Part shown: positions 1 to 10,957 of the stretch, in pieces
Layout of the letters: each line of letters opens with the position of its first letter
Numbering within the stretch: the first letter of the stretch is position 1
Source: Spinacia oleracea
Lineage: Eukaryota > Streptophyta > Magnoliopsida > Caryophyllales > Amaranthaceae
Direction: 5' to 3'
Length of the DNA stretch: 64,000 nt
Assembly (NCBI RefSeq): GCF_020520425.1
Contig: NC_079490.1
Location: 49,268,517 to 49,332,516 of the forward strand
The notes under the pieces: generated by a model
Seen by the model: only the letters and a program-made list of their open reading frames with translations
Told to the model about the DNA's origin: nothing
Databases searched by the model: none
Made by a program: the position numbers and the translations under genes

Positions 1-1264
1 TAAGATATAGATGGAAAGTCTTCCACATATCTATGGATTGCTTGGATAAGTAAATCCAAACAAAGCATCACTAGCAACCTATACAGTTGAAGTAAAAGTA
101 ATTATTGCCTAAGAAGCAATGAAACAGGGTTGTTTAAGTTAAAGAGTTCTTCACTGAACTTGGGTGGATCACATGTCTGCTGACTTGATGGTTCTTCATT
201 CCAAAATGCGTAGAACCACTATCGAAGTAAGAAAGACTATATCACATAATAAACAAACTCAAAAGATCTTATCATCATATCTCGAAGAACATTCGATGAA
301 AAAGGATATTAAGATTGGCAAAGCATGATAACTAAACCTATGCAACAAGTGAGAAGCAACACTCACATTGTAGCACTGGAAATCAAGCATAGCTTTGAAT
401 TCCATGAACTGTTTTAAAGATGGGTTTGAGGCCCATGGTTGTAAAACATTGGGGTTGAACATTTATCATATATGAAATGTATTTTCATATTCCATTTAAT
501 CTTGGTTTAGTATTAAATGATGAGTCCCTTCAATTTGAAAATATATTCAAGATAGACTGTCAGGACCAGTCCTGTGACTAAGAAATGTCTATCAAGTGAA
601 CTTGAATGTCAAAAGTTGAAAATGGCCCCTGGTCGGAGTTTTCTATAAAGATGGACGCATAGAAAACGTTAGACGACTAGAATGCAAGATGACTAATAGT
701 TCTGTTTCTTGAACTATGTGGACATGGCAATGTCGTAATCATTTGCATAGATACTTACTTTAGGAAGACTAGTATCGGACAGACCTATGAAACTTTACTG
801 TAAGAGATGAAAATCTGTCATAAGTAAATTTCATTAAAATTATTAGACACTAAATCCTCAATACCTGAGTGATTTGAGATTACTTGTTTGAGAACTGGTT
901 ACTTTGACATTGACCAACCGTCGCACCGTAAAAGGAGGCTATAAAGGCAATGCTCAGGTAATCACCTATCAAACGAAGTCTAATCTCAAGATCGCAAGAT
1001 TGGGATTGTCCTCCCATAAATCGAGATGATATGCTTAAAAGTTGTACAAGGCCACTCGGAGAGCTAGAAACTGTAAAATGCATGGCCGTGCTCGGATGAA
1101 TCATAGGTTATGATTATCTGTTTATTTGATCAGTTGAACTCTGAAACCGAGAAACACCTCTGGACATAATAAGGATGGCAACTCTTACCTTATGTTCAAG
1201 AGAAAGCATCGAGCGACAAAGGAATTAGGAAATGCACACTTGTCCCTAAGGACAAGTGGGAGAC
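1..1264 (+). pseudogene. 3' end of an old Ty1-copia element (decayed RNase H and 3' UTR)
   Basis: About positions 90-330 give scattered matches, in several frames and with stops, to the end of a copia RNase H domain (traces of an A-E-A/Y-I-A-A-x-E-A-x-K-Q-G motif near 95-145 and of an E-x-x-x-K-x-D-I-K-I-G-K segment near 285-330). From about 430 the DNA is clearly similar, on the opposite strand, to the 3' UTR of the intact copia element at 51079-51900. It ends in a purine-rich tract (1254-1264, AAGTGGGAGAC) directly before an LTR. Gag, protease, integrase and most of reverse transcriptase lie outside the window to the left. The coding part is dead. Family assignment is firm for the 3' UTR and moderate for the RNase H remnant. 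Confidence 0.75.
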
Positions 1265-2642
1265 TGTAGGAAATAATGCCCTTGGTCCAAGTATGCATAT
1301 AATATTAGGTCTAATAAATGCGGTTCGGTATTAATTAACAAGTTAATGATTCAGTGAGATCAAGTGAGCTGAATGCCTAGCTAGAGGCCGCTTCAGTTCA
1401 AGTGGAATTAATCCACAGGTTACTCTTGACTGAACCCGTAGGGTCACACAAATAGTACGTAAACGGATCAAGTATTTAATGGCATTAAATACTCCATCTA
1501 TAGATATTCGGAATCGACGGATCTTGGTTTCAGTGGGAGCTGAGATCGTCAAAAGCAAGCAAATGAATACTCCGGAAACGATGATATTGCCGGAAACGGA
1601 AATATGGATCGTATCGGAAATATAAATATTATCCAAGTCGTAGATGTTGCCGGAAACGGAAACATGGTACGTATCGGAAAATATTAATGGAAATGGAAAT
1701 ATTACCGGAATCGAAAATATTGTCGGAAACGGAAATATTGTCAGAATCGGAAATATTATCGGAATCGGTAAAAAATTCCGGAAACGTAAATATTAAATAT
1801 TTGTTCGAAACGGAAATTAATTCCGGAATCGGAAATGTTAAATATTGTTCGTATCGGAAATGAATTCCGGAATCGGAAATTAATCGGAAGCGCGTCGTAC
1901 GAATTAGCATCGGATGAGACTTGCTAGACGAAGGCCCAGCAAGAAGCCAGGCCCGCGTCCAGCAAGCCTGCGCGCCACACAAGGCAGCCAAGGCCACGCT
2001 AGGCCAGCGCTAGGCCAGGTCCAGCAGGCCAAGGCGCGCGCACGAGTGGGCTGCGAGCTGCGCTGCTCGCGTGGGCCGCAAGGCTTGCGTGGGCTGAGCG
2101 CTCGCAAGGGTCGTGCTCGTGGGTGTTTGTGTCCGATACAAATCCTAAATCTAAAGGGGTTTGTTCAAAGATTAAATTCCTAATCCTAATAGGATAAAAT
2201 AGTTAATAAGAGTTTTAATATAATTCTAATTAAGCTAATTAGTATCCTAGTAGGATTCCAATTCCTTTCCATAAACTCTATAAATATAGGCCTAGGATCA
2301 CATATTTAATAGACGATTATTGAAGTATTCAAGGTAAGATTTTTAAGCAAAAATCAGCCAAACACTTGCAATCCAAATAGCCGAAAATCCTAGTAACCTT
2401 AAGGGCGATTCTAGTTGGTCAAGCTTAAGGCGGATTCGGACGTGCTGTGGACTATCTACGGAGGGACGACACTTGGAGTCCTAAAGACTTGTTCTTGTTC
2501 GGTTCGGGCGCAGCTAGGGAGGGCACGCTACAAAGTGTATGCATCTGAATTATGCTAAATGATTATGTGTAAATAATATGTTTCCTGGCATTATGGTTTT
2601 TCCGCATGGTTTATGTTTATTCATATGTATCCTAATCTAACA
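1265..2642 (+). repeat. 3' LTR of the old Ty1-copia element
   Basis: The LTR starts TGTAGGAAATAATGCCC after the purine tract and ends CTAATCTAACA, giving TG...CA ends over about 1378 bp. It is a diverged, inverted relative of the three LTRs at 49739-63481. It shares the start, a block of degenerate CGGAAA-type repeats (about 1570-1880), a GC-rich core (about 1900-2120), a TATA box and a tail with the same conserved blocks. Its 5' partner is outside the window, so no target duplication can be checked; the bases after it are AGACC. Confidence 0.85.
2279..2286 (+). promoter_or_regulatory. TATA box of the copia LTR
   Basis: TATAAATA lies in the LTR on the element's sense strand, about 1 kb from the LTR start, at the same place as the reverse-strand TATA boxes of the related LTRs (for example 50098-50105). 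It marks the probable U3/R region. Confidence 0.55.
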
Positions 2643-3417
2643 AGACCGTAGCAGAAAAGTACGCACAATCAGCTCGGATGATCGCGCTTATATTCTCCAT
2701 GCATGGATCAGGGCCTGCGCCTGGCGCAAGGGTCAACGCCCATCGCAGGGCTTGGGTATATAAGGCCCCCGCCGTGCTCTTGCATGAGCACTTTCATTTG
2801 CTTCTTGTTTTTGCCTCAAAGTTCGATTTCTCTCTTCCTTTGGTTTTGTTTCTCTTGTCTTGCCTCTTCCTTTATCCATGTAAGTATTTCAAGTATTGTT
2901 TTATGAAATTACCTTAGGATTGCATGTAGGTTAGATTTTTGTACTTAAACTGCTCTTGTATTTGTTGATGTTGTACTTGTATAGTAGTAGGCTTCTTGTA
3001 TCTTGTATGAAGAAAAAATTTTGGTAGCCATCTTGAACTTGAACTGTTGGAACTTTGTAGGATTTTGAAATCGAACTTTTGCATTTTGAATTTTATACTT
3101 AGCATTTGTAGATAATGACTTCACTGGTGAACTTGGTGGGTCTTGTGAAAGAATAGGCTTGGATAGCCTAGACGTTGGTGTAGAACTTGAATTCCTGCTT
3201 TGGCATGGATTGCCTAGGCGTTGGTGTAGAACTTGAATACCTGCTTCGGCATGGATAACCTAGGCGTTGGTGTAGAACTTGTATACTCCCTTAAAATAGA
3301 AGTCCCTAGCTAAACCTGTATGGCCACTGGGTATTGTTGGATTATTGAATTTTGCACGGGCAAGTATAAGATATCCCTCAGACTTGGATGCTGGTTTTTG
3401 TATTTTGAATGCTTTAG
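2643..3417 (+). promoter_or_regulatory. Promoter and leader of a plant-mobile-domain gene, with a 46-bp tandem repeat
   Basis: TATATAA at 2757-2763 sits just downstream of a GC-rich stretch built from GCGCCTGGCGC-like palindromes, and is followed by a T-rich leader. No coding exon is evident before 3418. At 3156-3290 a 46-bp unit (core GGCATGGATTGCCTAGGCG) is repeated three times with few changes. The arrangement resembles the promoter at 6270-6441. Confidence 0.5.
3156..3290 (+). repeat. Tandem repeat, 46-bp unit, three copies
   Basis: Unit starts at 3156, 3202 and 3248, spaced exactly 46 bp. Each copy carries CCTAG(A/G)CGTTGGTGTAG. It lies in the leader or first intron of the decayed gene downstream. 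Confidence 0.85.
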
Positions 3418-5701
3418 TATGCCTCGTCACACTCAGCTCGGAGCATCAGACTGGCTTTGGTCCTTTCTGGGAGGCGACAAGAGGCTTTAGAGGACTGGTG
3501 GGCGTCAAAGCCCGGACACAGGCCCTGCTGGAGTTGTGGTGGGATACCACCGATACATTCCTTATGAGCTGGGGGGAGGTCACCATCACTCCCTTCGAGT
3601 TTGCTATGATTACTGGCCTCCCGTTTTCTAAGAGGGAGGATGTTTTTTACACTGCCTTGAAATGGCATTCTGATGGCGTTAGGGACTTAGTCGGTCCTGT
3701 TGTTGATATGATCACGGATAGTGATTCCTCAGCTTCAGTGGAGGTGATTACGGCGGGGCTTCGCCTGGCTGGTATGACAACGGGGCAGAGGGTTTTGCTC
3801 TTCCTTTTGGCCCTTGTAGGTCAAGTGGTTGCCCCTGGTAGGAATAGTCGTGTGTTGCTGTGCTTTCTAGGGTCTTTGAGTGACTTGCGGACTGTTTCGG
3901 GCCTCAGATGGGGTAGCCTAGCATATGGCCACCTTTTGTACGAGATGAAGAATGCTTCGCGGACTTCCCAGGAGAGCTCGGTGAGAATAGCCGCCTTGTA
4001 GAGAGTGCTGGAGGTATTTGGGACTCCTTGTATTTTATATTTTGTACTTTGTATGTTGTATTTTATATGCATAAGATTGATTGATGCCTTGTTTGCTTTT
4101 GAAGATCTGGGCATATGAGCATTTTCCCGGCTTGGCGCCAGATCGCCCTAGAGTTGCGACTTAACCGTTTGCTGCCTCTTGGGAAGGAGCGGTGCGCAAG
4201 AAGGTAATTTTGGCGACCTTTCGCAGAGCTTTGAGGGTTTTTCCTTCCAGGGAGGTGCGTTTGCAATTTGTAGGATCCTATCCCAATTGTATTTTGTATA
4301 TTGACTGGGCTGCCTGTCTTGTAGGTGTCTTAGTGTCCCTTTTCTGGTGTACCCACGCCTGCTTTGGCTATGCGGGCTTTCTTCTTGTCTGGGCGACGGT
4401 TGTTTTTCCCGGGGCTTTATCGTCCCATGTGGTATCTGGATGAGCGAGTGACTCCTCAGCACAGTATTGGAGGTAGGTTTGTTCCTTTGGATCCTTCGGA
4501 GTCCATGTTGTTGAAGGCTGCCGATGTTGCCCGAGTCTATGTGGAGGGCATGGAGGCAGGTGGTGATTCGATTTGTATTCCATCGGAGATCTTTGTAGAC
4601 AGGGGTGCTAGCTATAGAGACTTCCTGTCGAGGCTTGCTCCACCAGTTCGCTTTGTGCCACCAATGAGCTTTGAATTTGAATATTGAATTCTTGTATTTT
4701 TGTACTCTTGTATTATTGGATCTTGTATAACTAGCTTGAACATTGTATGTTTGCTTGTAGGCCGAGGAGGTCGACCCGAAGGATGTCCCTTATGCTGACA
4801 GGGTCCTCCGTTATGTTGACTCGGATGGGGAACAAGTAGAGTTTACTGTTCCGATGGCCTCTCGCCCAGATTGGATGGCGGCCAATTCTCTTTCGTAGCG
4901 TTACATGCACAACTGTAGCGCCTTTGTATTTTCTTGAAATTGGTTGTAATCTTGTATGTAGAAATTGATCTTGAATTTTGTATGTTTGCAGGAGCCTCGA
5001 GCGAGGGTGGATTGTTAGATGATCGCTATTGATTCCTTGAAGAAGCATTGTATCAACCTGACCAGGAAGCTTGCAGGCAGGGATCGAGCTGTGAGTTTAA
5101 TAGCTCTAAGGTGTTTGTATCTTGAAACTTGTATATGGATATCTGATGCTTGAATTTTGAACTTTGTGTAGGAGCGCCGTCGGGAGGATAGGGCTCCTCG
5201 GGCCAATGTCTCGATGGAGCAGACCGGACAGAGCTTAGGTCGGGGACCGAACTTTGGTGCTGAGACTCGCCAGAGACACTCGGATGTTGGTTGGGGAGAT
5301 ATTCCCTCTACTTCTTCTCAGCACGGTAGGCATTCGTATTCATTTGGAGGTATAGGCGGTCAGATGCCTTTCATGACTTCTCCTGGCGTCCACTTAGGAG
5401 CAGTTCTCAGCCCTGGGGACCTGGCCATGGTACGTTGTCTTGGGCTTAGTGGTACGAGCTGGAGAGGATATGCCAGTTTCAGGAGATGGAGATGCAGCGT
5501 TGGCTTGCTGCGACTCAGCAGTCTTATCAGTTTCCTTCCCATCAGCAGGGACCTCAGCGATTTTCTAGTACCCTCCGCATTTCTGTAAAGGATCCAGCTA
5601 CCCCGGGGACAGAGTTTGACCAGGAGCTGGAGCGGTACATGAGTCGGAATAGGAACAAGGAGCCTGTGATCGAGACTGTGGTCGAGGATGACTCGGACTG
5701 A
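3418..5701 (+). pseudogene. Decayed multi-exon plant mobile domain (PMD) gene
   Basis: The exon from 3418 to about 4016 encodes a segment typical of the plant mobile domain (PF10536 family): a W-E-A-T-R-G-F block, then L-x-x-W-W-D-T-T-D-T-F, then G-E-V-T-I-T-P-F-E-F-A-M-I-T-G-L-P, and further on the Y-E-H-F-P motif after an intron (about 4017-4106). The frame is broken by a TAG at 3999-4001 and by a TAA in the exon near 4155. Later exon-like pieces (about 4330-4690, 4760-4900, 4992-5090, 5172-5335) are flanked by AG and GT sites but carry more stops. The last stretch, ending at a TGA near 5699-5701, is a charged tail with an acidic end. Introns are T-rich and packed with TTGTAT. PMD proteins in plants are often carried by TEs; some are host genes. 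I read this as a dead copy. The exon model is approximate. Confidence 0.65.
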
Positions 5702-6269
5702 TCCTGCATGGTAGCGAGTTTCTATTTTTGCCTCGGATGGGCTTTTGTATGTGGATTTTTGTATGGATATTTTGTAGTTGCATTTGTATTTGGATTTGTA
5801 CGGTTTTTGTATTTGAATCTGGGATTTTATATTTTGACCTGATATGGTTTGGATTTGTATGGTTTGAACTTGTATGGTTTTGAATTGAATTTTGTATGTG
5901 CTGTGTGTGCATTTTGAAATTTTTGGCTATATGCATGCGTGCAAAATGAAAAAAATTGCCCATTTTTTCGGGTGTATATACCCACTATAAGCCCCCACTT
6001 TGACTGAGGTTTTTTGGTTAAAAAAAGCGTAAGTCAAAGTATATTCGAGTTTTGCTTATGCATATGCTGACTCGACTTAAGACGCCGAACTAGGACTAGA
6101 ATGCTTGAATTTTGAATAAATTGACCCGGGTGCTGGTTCGAATTGCTTGAAATTGCGAGCTTGCGGCATTTGGAATATTCGGCCTAAATTATTGGAGTCG
6201 ATTTGATTGTACAATGCCATGAAGAGGGGCGTACTCGATGCTATAAAGTGGGACGTTGAGCTAGTCCTT
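5702..6269. other. T-rich spacer between two decayed TE genes
   Basis: No gene seen. 5740-5900 is a run of TTGTAT and TGGTTTG motifs resembling the introns upstream. It ends in AAGCCCCCACTTT near 5979-5991, a phrase that recurs at 6754-6766 inside the next gene. Confidence 0.5.
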
Positions 6270-6351
6270 CTGGCATGCCCTGCGCCTAGCGCATGCTTTT
6301 GCGCCCAGTGCAGGTGGTACTTCCAAGTACCACCATAAGTGCTGGTTTTTG

Positions 6352-6359
6352 TATAAATA
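6352..6359 (+). promoter_or_regulatory. TATA box of the DUF7745-like gene
   Basis: TATAAATA lies 83 bp before the ATG at 6442 and follows GC-rich GCGCC palindromic words like those before the TATA at 2757. Spacing to the ATG suits a short leader. Confidence 0.55.
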
Positions 6360-6441
6360 GAGAGCTCTTCGGATCATTTCTTTGCACCAATCCCTCGCTG
6401 CTCTGCTTCACCCTCTACTTCTTCTCAAAAAAAGAAAGCAA

Positions 6442-7069
6442 ATGGATGTGTCTTTTGAAAACGCCTTGAACTTGTGGCTAGGTTCGCTAGGAAACCTGGA
6501 GAAAAGAGAGCTAGATGGCATGGATCTTGGGGTACTCATCTCCTTCCGGTTCGTGAAACTTGATATACATTTTGTCCATGCCGCTTTGGAGGCTTGGGAC
6601 CCGGTGCACCATGTTTTCCGCTTTGGTAACAACGAGTTATATCCCCTCCCTGAAGAGTTTAGTGCCATATTGGGCTGACCACTTATGAAAGAGCCTTGTC
6701 TGCCTAGTGTTGAAGAACACTTCTTTTCGAATTTTGAGAGGTACTTGGGCCTTAAGCCCCCACTTTAGAGTGCTAGCTATTGTATATGGCCGAGGGGTGG
6801 ATTTGTCCCTCTTCATTAATCATTTTGCTGGAGTGGACGTCACCAAGGTCTACCGCTTGAGGGCTTTGAGTTTTTATATCTTTGCTCGCTTTCTCTTTTC
6901 GAAGCATGGGTTTGGCAATGGTGATGCCTCCATAATAGAGATTGTGGAGCAGTTTGCTTGTGATAGAGACCCAATGCCACTCGTGATTAGCGAGACACTG
7001 CTAGGTCTTGATATGCTGAAATCGGACCCCTCTTCTATGCCATCGGGAAGCCCGGTGTTACTCCAAGTA
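6442..7069 (+). pseudogene. Decayed DUF7745-like gene (TE-associated)
   Basis: The reading frame from ATG 6442 shows the block W-D-P-V-H-H-V-F-R-F-G with a following L-P-E-E-F-S-A-I-L-G (about residues 55-78), which I recognise from plant DUF7745 proteins. A TGA at 6676-6678 ends the first ORF. The same frame continues to a TAG near 6766; a frame shift then leads into a further segment of the same domain (about 6770-7065, ending in an E-T-L-L-G-L-D block). A donor-like GTAAGG follows at about 7068. The intron is cut at about 7105 by a junction with unrelated sequence. Two stops and a frame shift make it a pseudogene. Function of the family is unknown. Confidence 0.6.
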
Positions 7070-7104
7070 AGGATCTGGAGTTTCTTGTATATTGAAATTT
7101 GCAT

Positions 7105-7626
7105 TTGTAAGCCCATCTCAACAACATCATCATCACTATCCTCATCCATCCGGGTTTCTGTCTCATTATCTAATCCTACATTGTGAACACTTGACACTAT
7201 CTTACCATCCACAAAACATTCCTCCGCAAGCTCTATAACCGTGGTCATAATCTCCAAGTCATATCTCCATCTACCATCTAGAGTACCATACTTGTAATAG
7301 TTAGGAATACCATTGTCCAAATGCATATCACGAAAGCGATTCTTAAGCTCTCTGTATGGGTTCCTAGAGGGTAAGCAATGAATAGCCATTTCTACCATAA
7401 CATCCTTCTTCCTTAGTTCGGGCAGGTTCTGCACTGTAGCAAAATAGTTGCAAGCAAACTCGATCTTCTTCACATAAATGTGTGGGGTTTCACAGTCTAG
7501 CTTCCCTAGGTTTCCTAGGTTTGCGTATTTCGAAAGCAACATCTTAAATCCTAAAAGATAGCAACTACAAAGTCTTACTAAAATGTTCCAAAACCAAAGT
7601 AAGTTCGTTGAGCCATACAATTTCAA
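7105..7626 (-). CDS. Unrecognised ORF, possibly an exon of a TE gene
   Basis: An open frame reads leftwards from a possible ATG at 7626 and stays open through 7105 into the back of the neighbouring pseudogene. The part to the right of 7105 looks protein-like: mixed composition, a tyrosine- and arginine-rich middle (Y-R-E-L-K-N-R-F-R-D-M-H) and an acidic tail with D-E-D-S-D-D-D. No domain recognised. The first 30 residues look less protein-like, so a true exon may start inside, near 7540. It lies at the edge of an AT-rich region before the chromovirus LTR. It could be a captured gene piece or an accessory ORF of a non-autonomous element. Confidence 0.3.
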
Positions 7627-8369
7627 TGCACAAGTACATGCTTAATCATGAATCTTGATGCAATTAATCACATAAAGCAAAACAAAACATGATCAACTTT
7701 AAACAAAAGATCACATAATCAAGACATAATCACGTAAACACTTCATTAAAATGCATACTTAACTTAAATGCATGCTTAGCCTAAATATGCCCTTCTTAAT
7801 CTACCCTTTCTTCACTTAGAGTAAAATAAAAAATTTTGAAATTAATTTAAATAAATAACTTCAAATATACATGAAATTATTAAAGTAAAATCGAAATTTA
7901 AAATAATTAATCGAATAATTTAATTAATTAAAGCAATCATTTTCCGAAAATAAATAAATACATAAATAATTAATTAATTCGGAAATAAAATTTCTTATTT
8001 TTTCTGTTTTTTTTTTTTTTGAAAATCCGGAAACTTCCGAAAAAGGAAAAAATTAGGAAATTCGAAAAATAATACGAATTCATTCGAATTTAATAAATTC
8101 GAAAAATTTAAAGTAAAATTAATAAATTTCAAATACTTAAAATAATTGGTATTTGGCTTTTCGAAATTTTGCGTACTAAAAAACAACGTTTTGACTTTAA
8201 GGAAATAATTTTCAAAAAATCCGAAAGTTCCGCAATCGTAGTTTAAGGATTTACCACTTTGCACTATTAATTAATGCAAAGCAGCTCTCAAACCAGAGCT
8301 CTGCAAATACCACTTTGTAGTATTACTTACTACAAAGAAGAATTGAAACTAAGCTCTAGTATACCACTT
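7627..8369. other. AT-rich spacer
   Basis: No gene recognised. It contains a T run (8008-8020) and TTCGAAA/TTCCGAAA words. Near the right end there are three TACCACTTTG blocks (about 8251, 8309 and 8362), the first two each followed by a short palindrome (GCACTATTAATTAATGC-like). The last directly abuts the chromovirus LTR. Confidence 0.4.
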
Positions 8370-8832
8370 TGTAACACCCTAATAATTCCTTGCTTTTTAT
8401 AAAACATTTTCCAACTTAAAACACAGGAATTACCAAGATATTACCGCCACCGTGATAACGGCTAAGGCTATTTACCAGAATTACGCAGCGGAAATAACTA
8501 ACTTTCAAAACATATTAAATAAATAGTTAATGGTCATTAAAACAACTTGGAACCCCTTAAGGCCCAAAACCAAAGTATTAAATGTTTCAAAATCCATTAA
8601 CTATAAATAGTAGCAATAGTAGTAGTCATGACTAAATTAGTGAGATCTCCAGTGACACAGAAATTAATTAAGTGTTTTGTAATTAATTAATAATTAAATT
8701 AAATAAAAATAAAATGCATTTAATTCTCATTAAATGGAATTAAATTTATAAAAATACTTTGTAAAAACAACGAAATACTTTATAAATATAATAAAATATA
8801 TTTATAATTATAGAAAAATACGAGGTATTACA
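8370..8832 (-). repeat. 3' LTR of a Ty3-gypsy chromovirus
   Basis: The 463-bp stretch begins TGTAACACCC and ends GGTATTACA, an inverted pair with TG...CA ends. On the minus strand it follows a purine-rich tract (8833-8851, AAGGAGGGTAGAC read on the minus strand), as expected for the 3' LTR of the element whose integrase is at 9117-10322. The matching 5' LTR is absent. Confidence 0.75.
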
Positions 8833-9116
8833 GTCTACCCTCCTTAAAAGAAGTTTCGTCCCGAAACTTGGGCACGGAAATCACGACTTTAAAACTAGAC
8901 TTGAGACTATTATGAGACTTTTAGTGCGTTTTCTTCAAAAAAAGTTTTTAGTTGATGTACTCTTTAAGTAATTCAACATGACAATAAACAGTAAAACTTC
9001 ACTGGAAACAAAAATTTAGGCATATCATAAGGGGGAAATTAGGTAAATAAGGTAAAAAGTGCGAAATTCTACCGCACTCTACCCCCCTTAAAGAAAACGA
9101 GTTACGGCCCAGTAAC
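8833..9116 (-). other. Chromovirus 3' UTR with two polypurine-tract-like blocks
   Basis: Between the integrase stop and the LTR there is a purine tract next to the LTR (8833-8851) and a second similar one (about 9072-9092, AAGGGGGGTAGAG on the minus strand). No ORF. The first is in the right place to prime plus-strand synthesis. Confidence 0.5.
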
Positions 9117-10322
9117 TCAACTAACCTCGGGAAAAATCTCGGGATATTTCTTTCTCATTTCTTCCTCAGCTTCCCAGGTAGCTTCCTCAGATTCTTGGTT
9201 AGACCACAACACTTTAACAATCTTAACATCCTTAGTCCGTGTACTACGCACTTTACTATCGAGGATTTTGACAGGTCTTTCCTCAAATGTCAAACTTTGG
9301 TCTAACTCTATGGTCTCCGGTTGCAGTACATGAGACTTGTCCGAGACATACTTTCTCAACTGAGATACATGAAACACGTTATGCACTCTATGCAAGTCAA
9401 TGGGCAAGGCTAATCTATACGCTACCTTCCCTATCCGTTCTAGGATCTCATATGGGCCTATGTACTTCGGGCTCAGCTTTCCTTTCTTCCTAAATCTCGT
9501 CACACCTTTCGTTGGTGAAACCTTAAGCAACACTTTGTCACCTATTTGTAACTCTTCATCCCTACGCTTCAAGTCTGCATAGCTCTTTTGGCGATCTTGC
9601 GCGGCTTGGATTTTGGATTGAATAGTCCTAACCTGATTCATAGTGTGCTCTATCATTTGGGGACCTAGTACGATGGTTTCACTAATGTCACTCCAACATA
9701 GTGGACTTATGTATTTTCGCCCATACAAGGCTTCGAATGGTGTCATTCCAATACTGGCATGATAGCTATTGTTGTATGAAAACTCAATTAGATCTAGGCT
9801 ATCTTCCCATCCACCTTGAAAATTAATCACACAAGCTCTTAGCATATCCTCTAAGGTTTGAATAGTCCTTTCGGTTTGTCCATCTGTGGCTGGGTGGAAT
9901 GATGTACTCATTTTCAATGCCGTACCAAAGTTCTTCTGCACACTTTTCTCTATCTAATACGATATCCTTAGGAGCTCCATGTAATATCACTACATGTTTG
10001 ATGTAAGCTTTGGCAAGTTGTTTATTTTCCAGGTTTCTTTCATTGGTATGAACACTGCCGACTTAGTCAACCTATCCACTACTACCCAAATGGTGTCATT
10101 TCCACTTTTCGACTTGGGTAAACAAGTGACAAAGTCCATTGAGATACAGTCCCACTTCCAACTCGGAATCTCTAAAGGTTGGACCTTTCCTTGAGGTCTC
10201 CTATGCTCAATCTTAACCTTCTGACAAGTCAAACATCTTGCCACGAATTCAGCCACTTCATTCTTCATCCTTGGCCACCAATAGACCTTTTTCAGATCTT
10301 GTGTTAACCCTTGAATCTTCAA
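9117..10322 (-). pseudogene. Truncated Ty3-gypsy chromovirus integrase with C-terminal chromodomain-like end
   Basis: Reading leftwards from 10322: a Y-W-W-P block followed by C-x-x-C (end of the HHCC zinc region), then W-x-x-I-S-M-D-F with the first integrase Asp. A frame break with missing bases lies near 9940-9995, where the second catalytic Asp region should be. From 9941 to 9117 the frame is open: H-P-x-T-D-G-Q-T-E-R-T (third catalytic residue), G-D-K-V-L-L, Y-I-G-P-Y, and a W-E-A-E-E-E-M end that looks like the tail of a chromodomain. Gag, protease, RT and RNase H are lost; sequence right of 10322 is unrelated. The element is dead. Domain order suggests the Tekay/Del type of chromoviruses (inference). 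Confidence 0.85.
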
Positions 10323-10570
10323 ATTAACAACTAAGAAAATTGTTGAAGGGATAATCTTTAATTTGAATCAATATCTATAATTACACTACAATTTACAAAG
10401 AGGTACAAAAAAGTGTGAGGCACAATCTTCACAATGTCGCAACTACAACTGATTTGACCAAGTACAAATATGATCTAAAATGAGAAAGTGATACATGTTG
10501 TGGATACAAGATTCAAACTCATGTGTACCATAATTTAGAAGCTACATCATGATGCACCTTAAGAAAACAA
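10323..10570. other. Unassigned AT-rich sequence
   Basis: Nothing recognised; it is the flank left after truncation of the chromovirus. Confidence 0.3.
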
Positions 10571-10819
10571 GTATGTAGCTATTCTTTACGGTTACTATTT
10601 GCGCGGACTCCAATTCAATATTTAACCATTATATATTCAATTCCGTATGTGAAAAAATATAAAAAATTGATATTTTTAAAATACATAACGAGACCAATCT
10701 AACAAGATCTTAAATGACACCGTTTTGATGTATATAACAGTCAGAATTTACGGTTAAAGTTTTCATACTTTGGGCATATATTCCAAGGCGTAAAGAACTT
10801 TCAGGAACGGAGGTAGTAT
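10571..10819. mobile_element. Stowaway-like MITE remnant
   Basis: The right end is GGAACGGAGGTAGTA, the reverse of the common CTCCGTTCC-type MITE terminus. The interior shares AATCTAACAAGATCTTA with the MITEs at 11219-11478 and 15676-15937. The left end is decayed. Confidence 0.45.
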
Positions 10820-10957
10820 TACCTTACATAGTTACTTTTAAAAACATGAATATATCTATTATTTATACTTTTAATAAAAAGTGAAACACGGAGTAATATA
10901 CAGAAGAAACTAAAACTTTTAGATAAACATTATCATATGTACATATATTTAGAGTAT

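Noticed and set aside
7995..8264. Minus-strand 89-aa ORF rich in Phe and Asn
   Set aside because: Low-complexity AT-rich translation including a poly-A run.
9287..9582. + strand ORFs over the chromovirus integrase
   Set aside because: Antisense shadow of the integrase.
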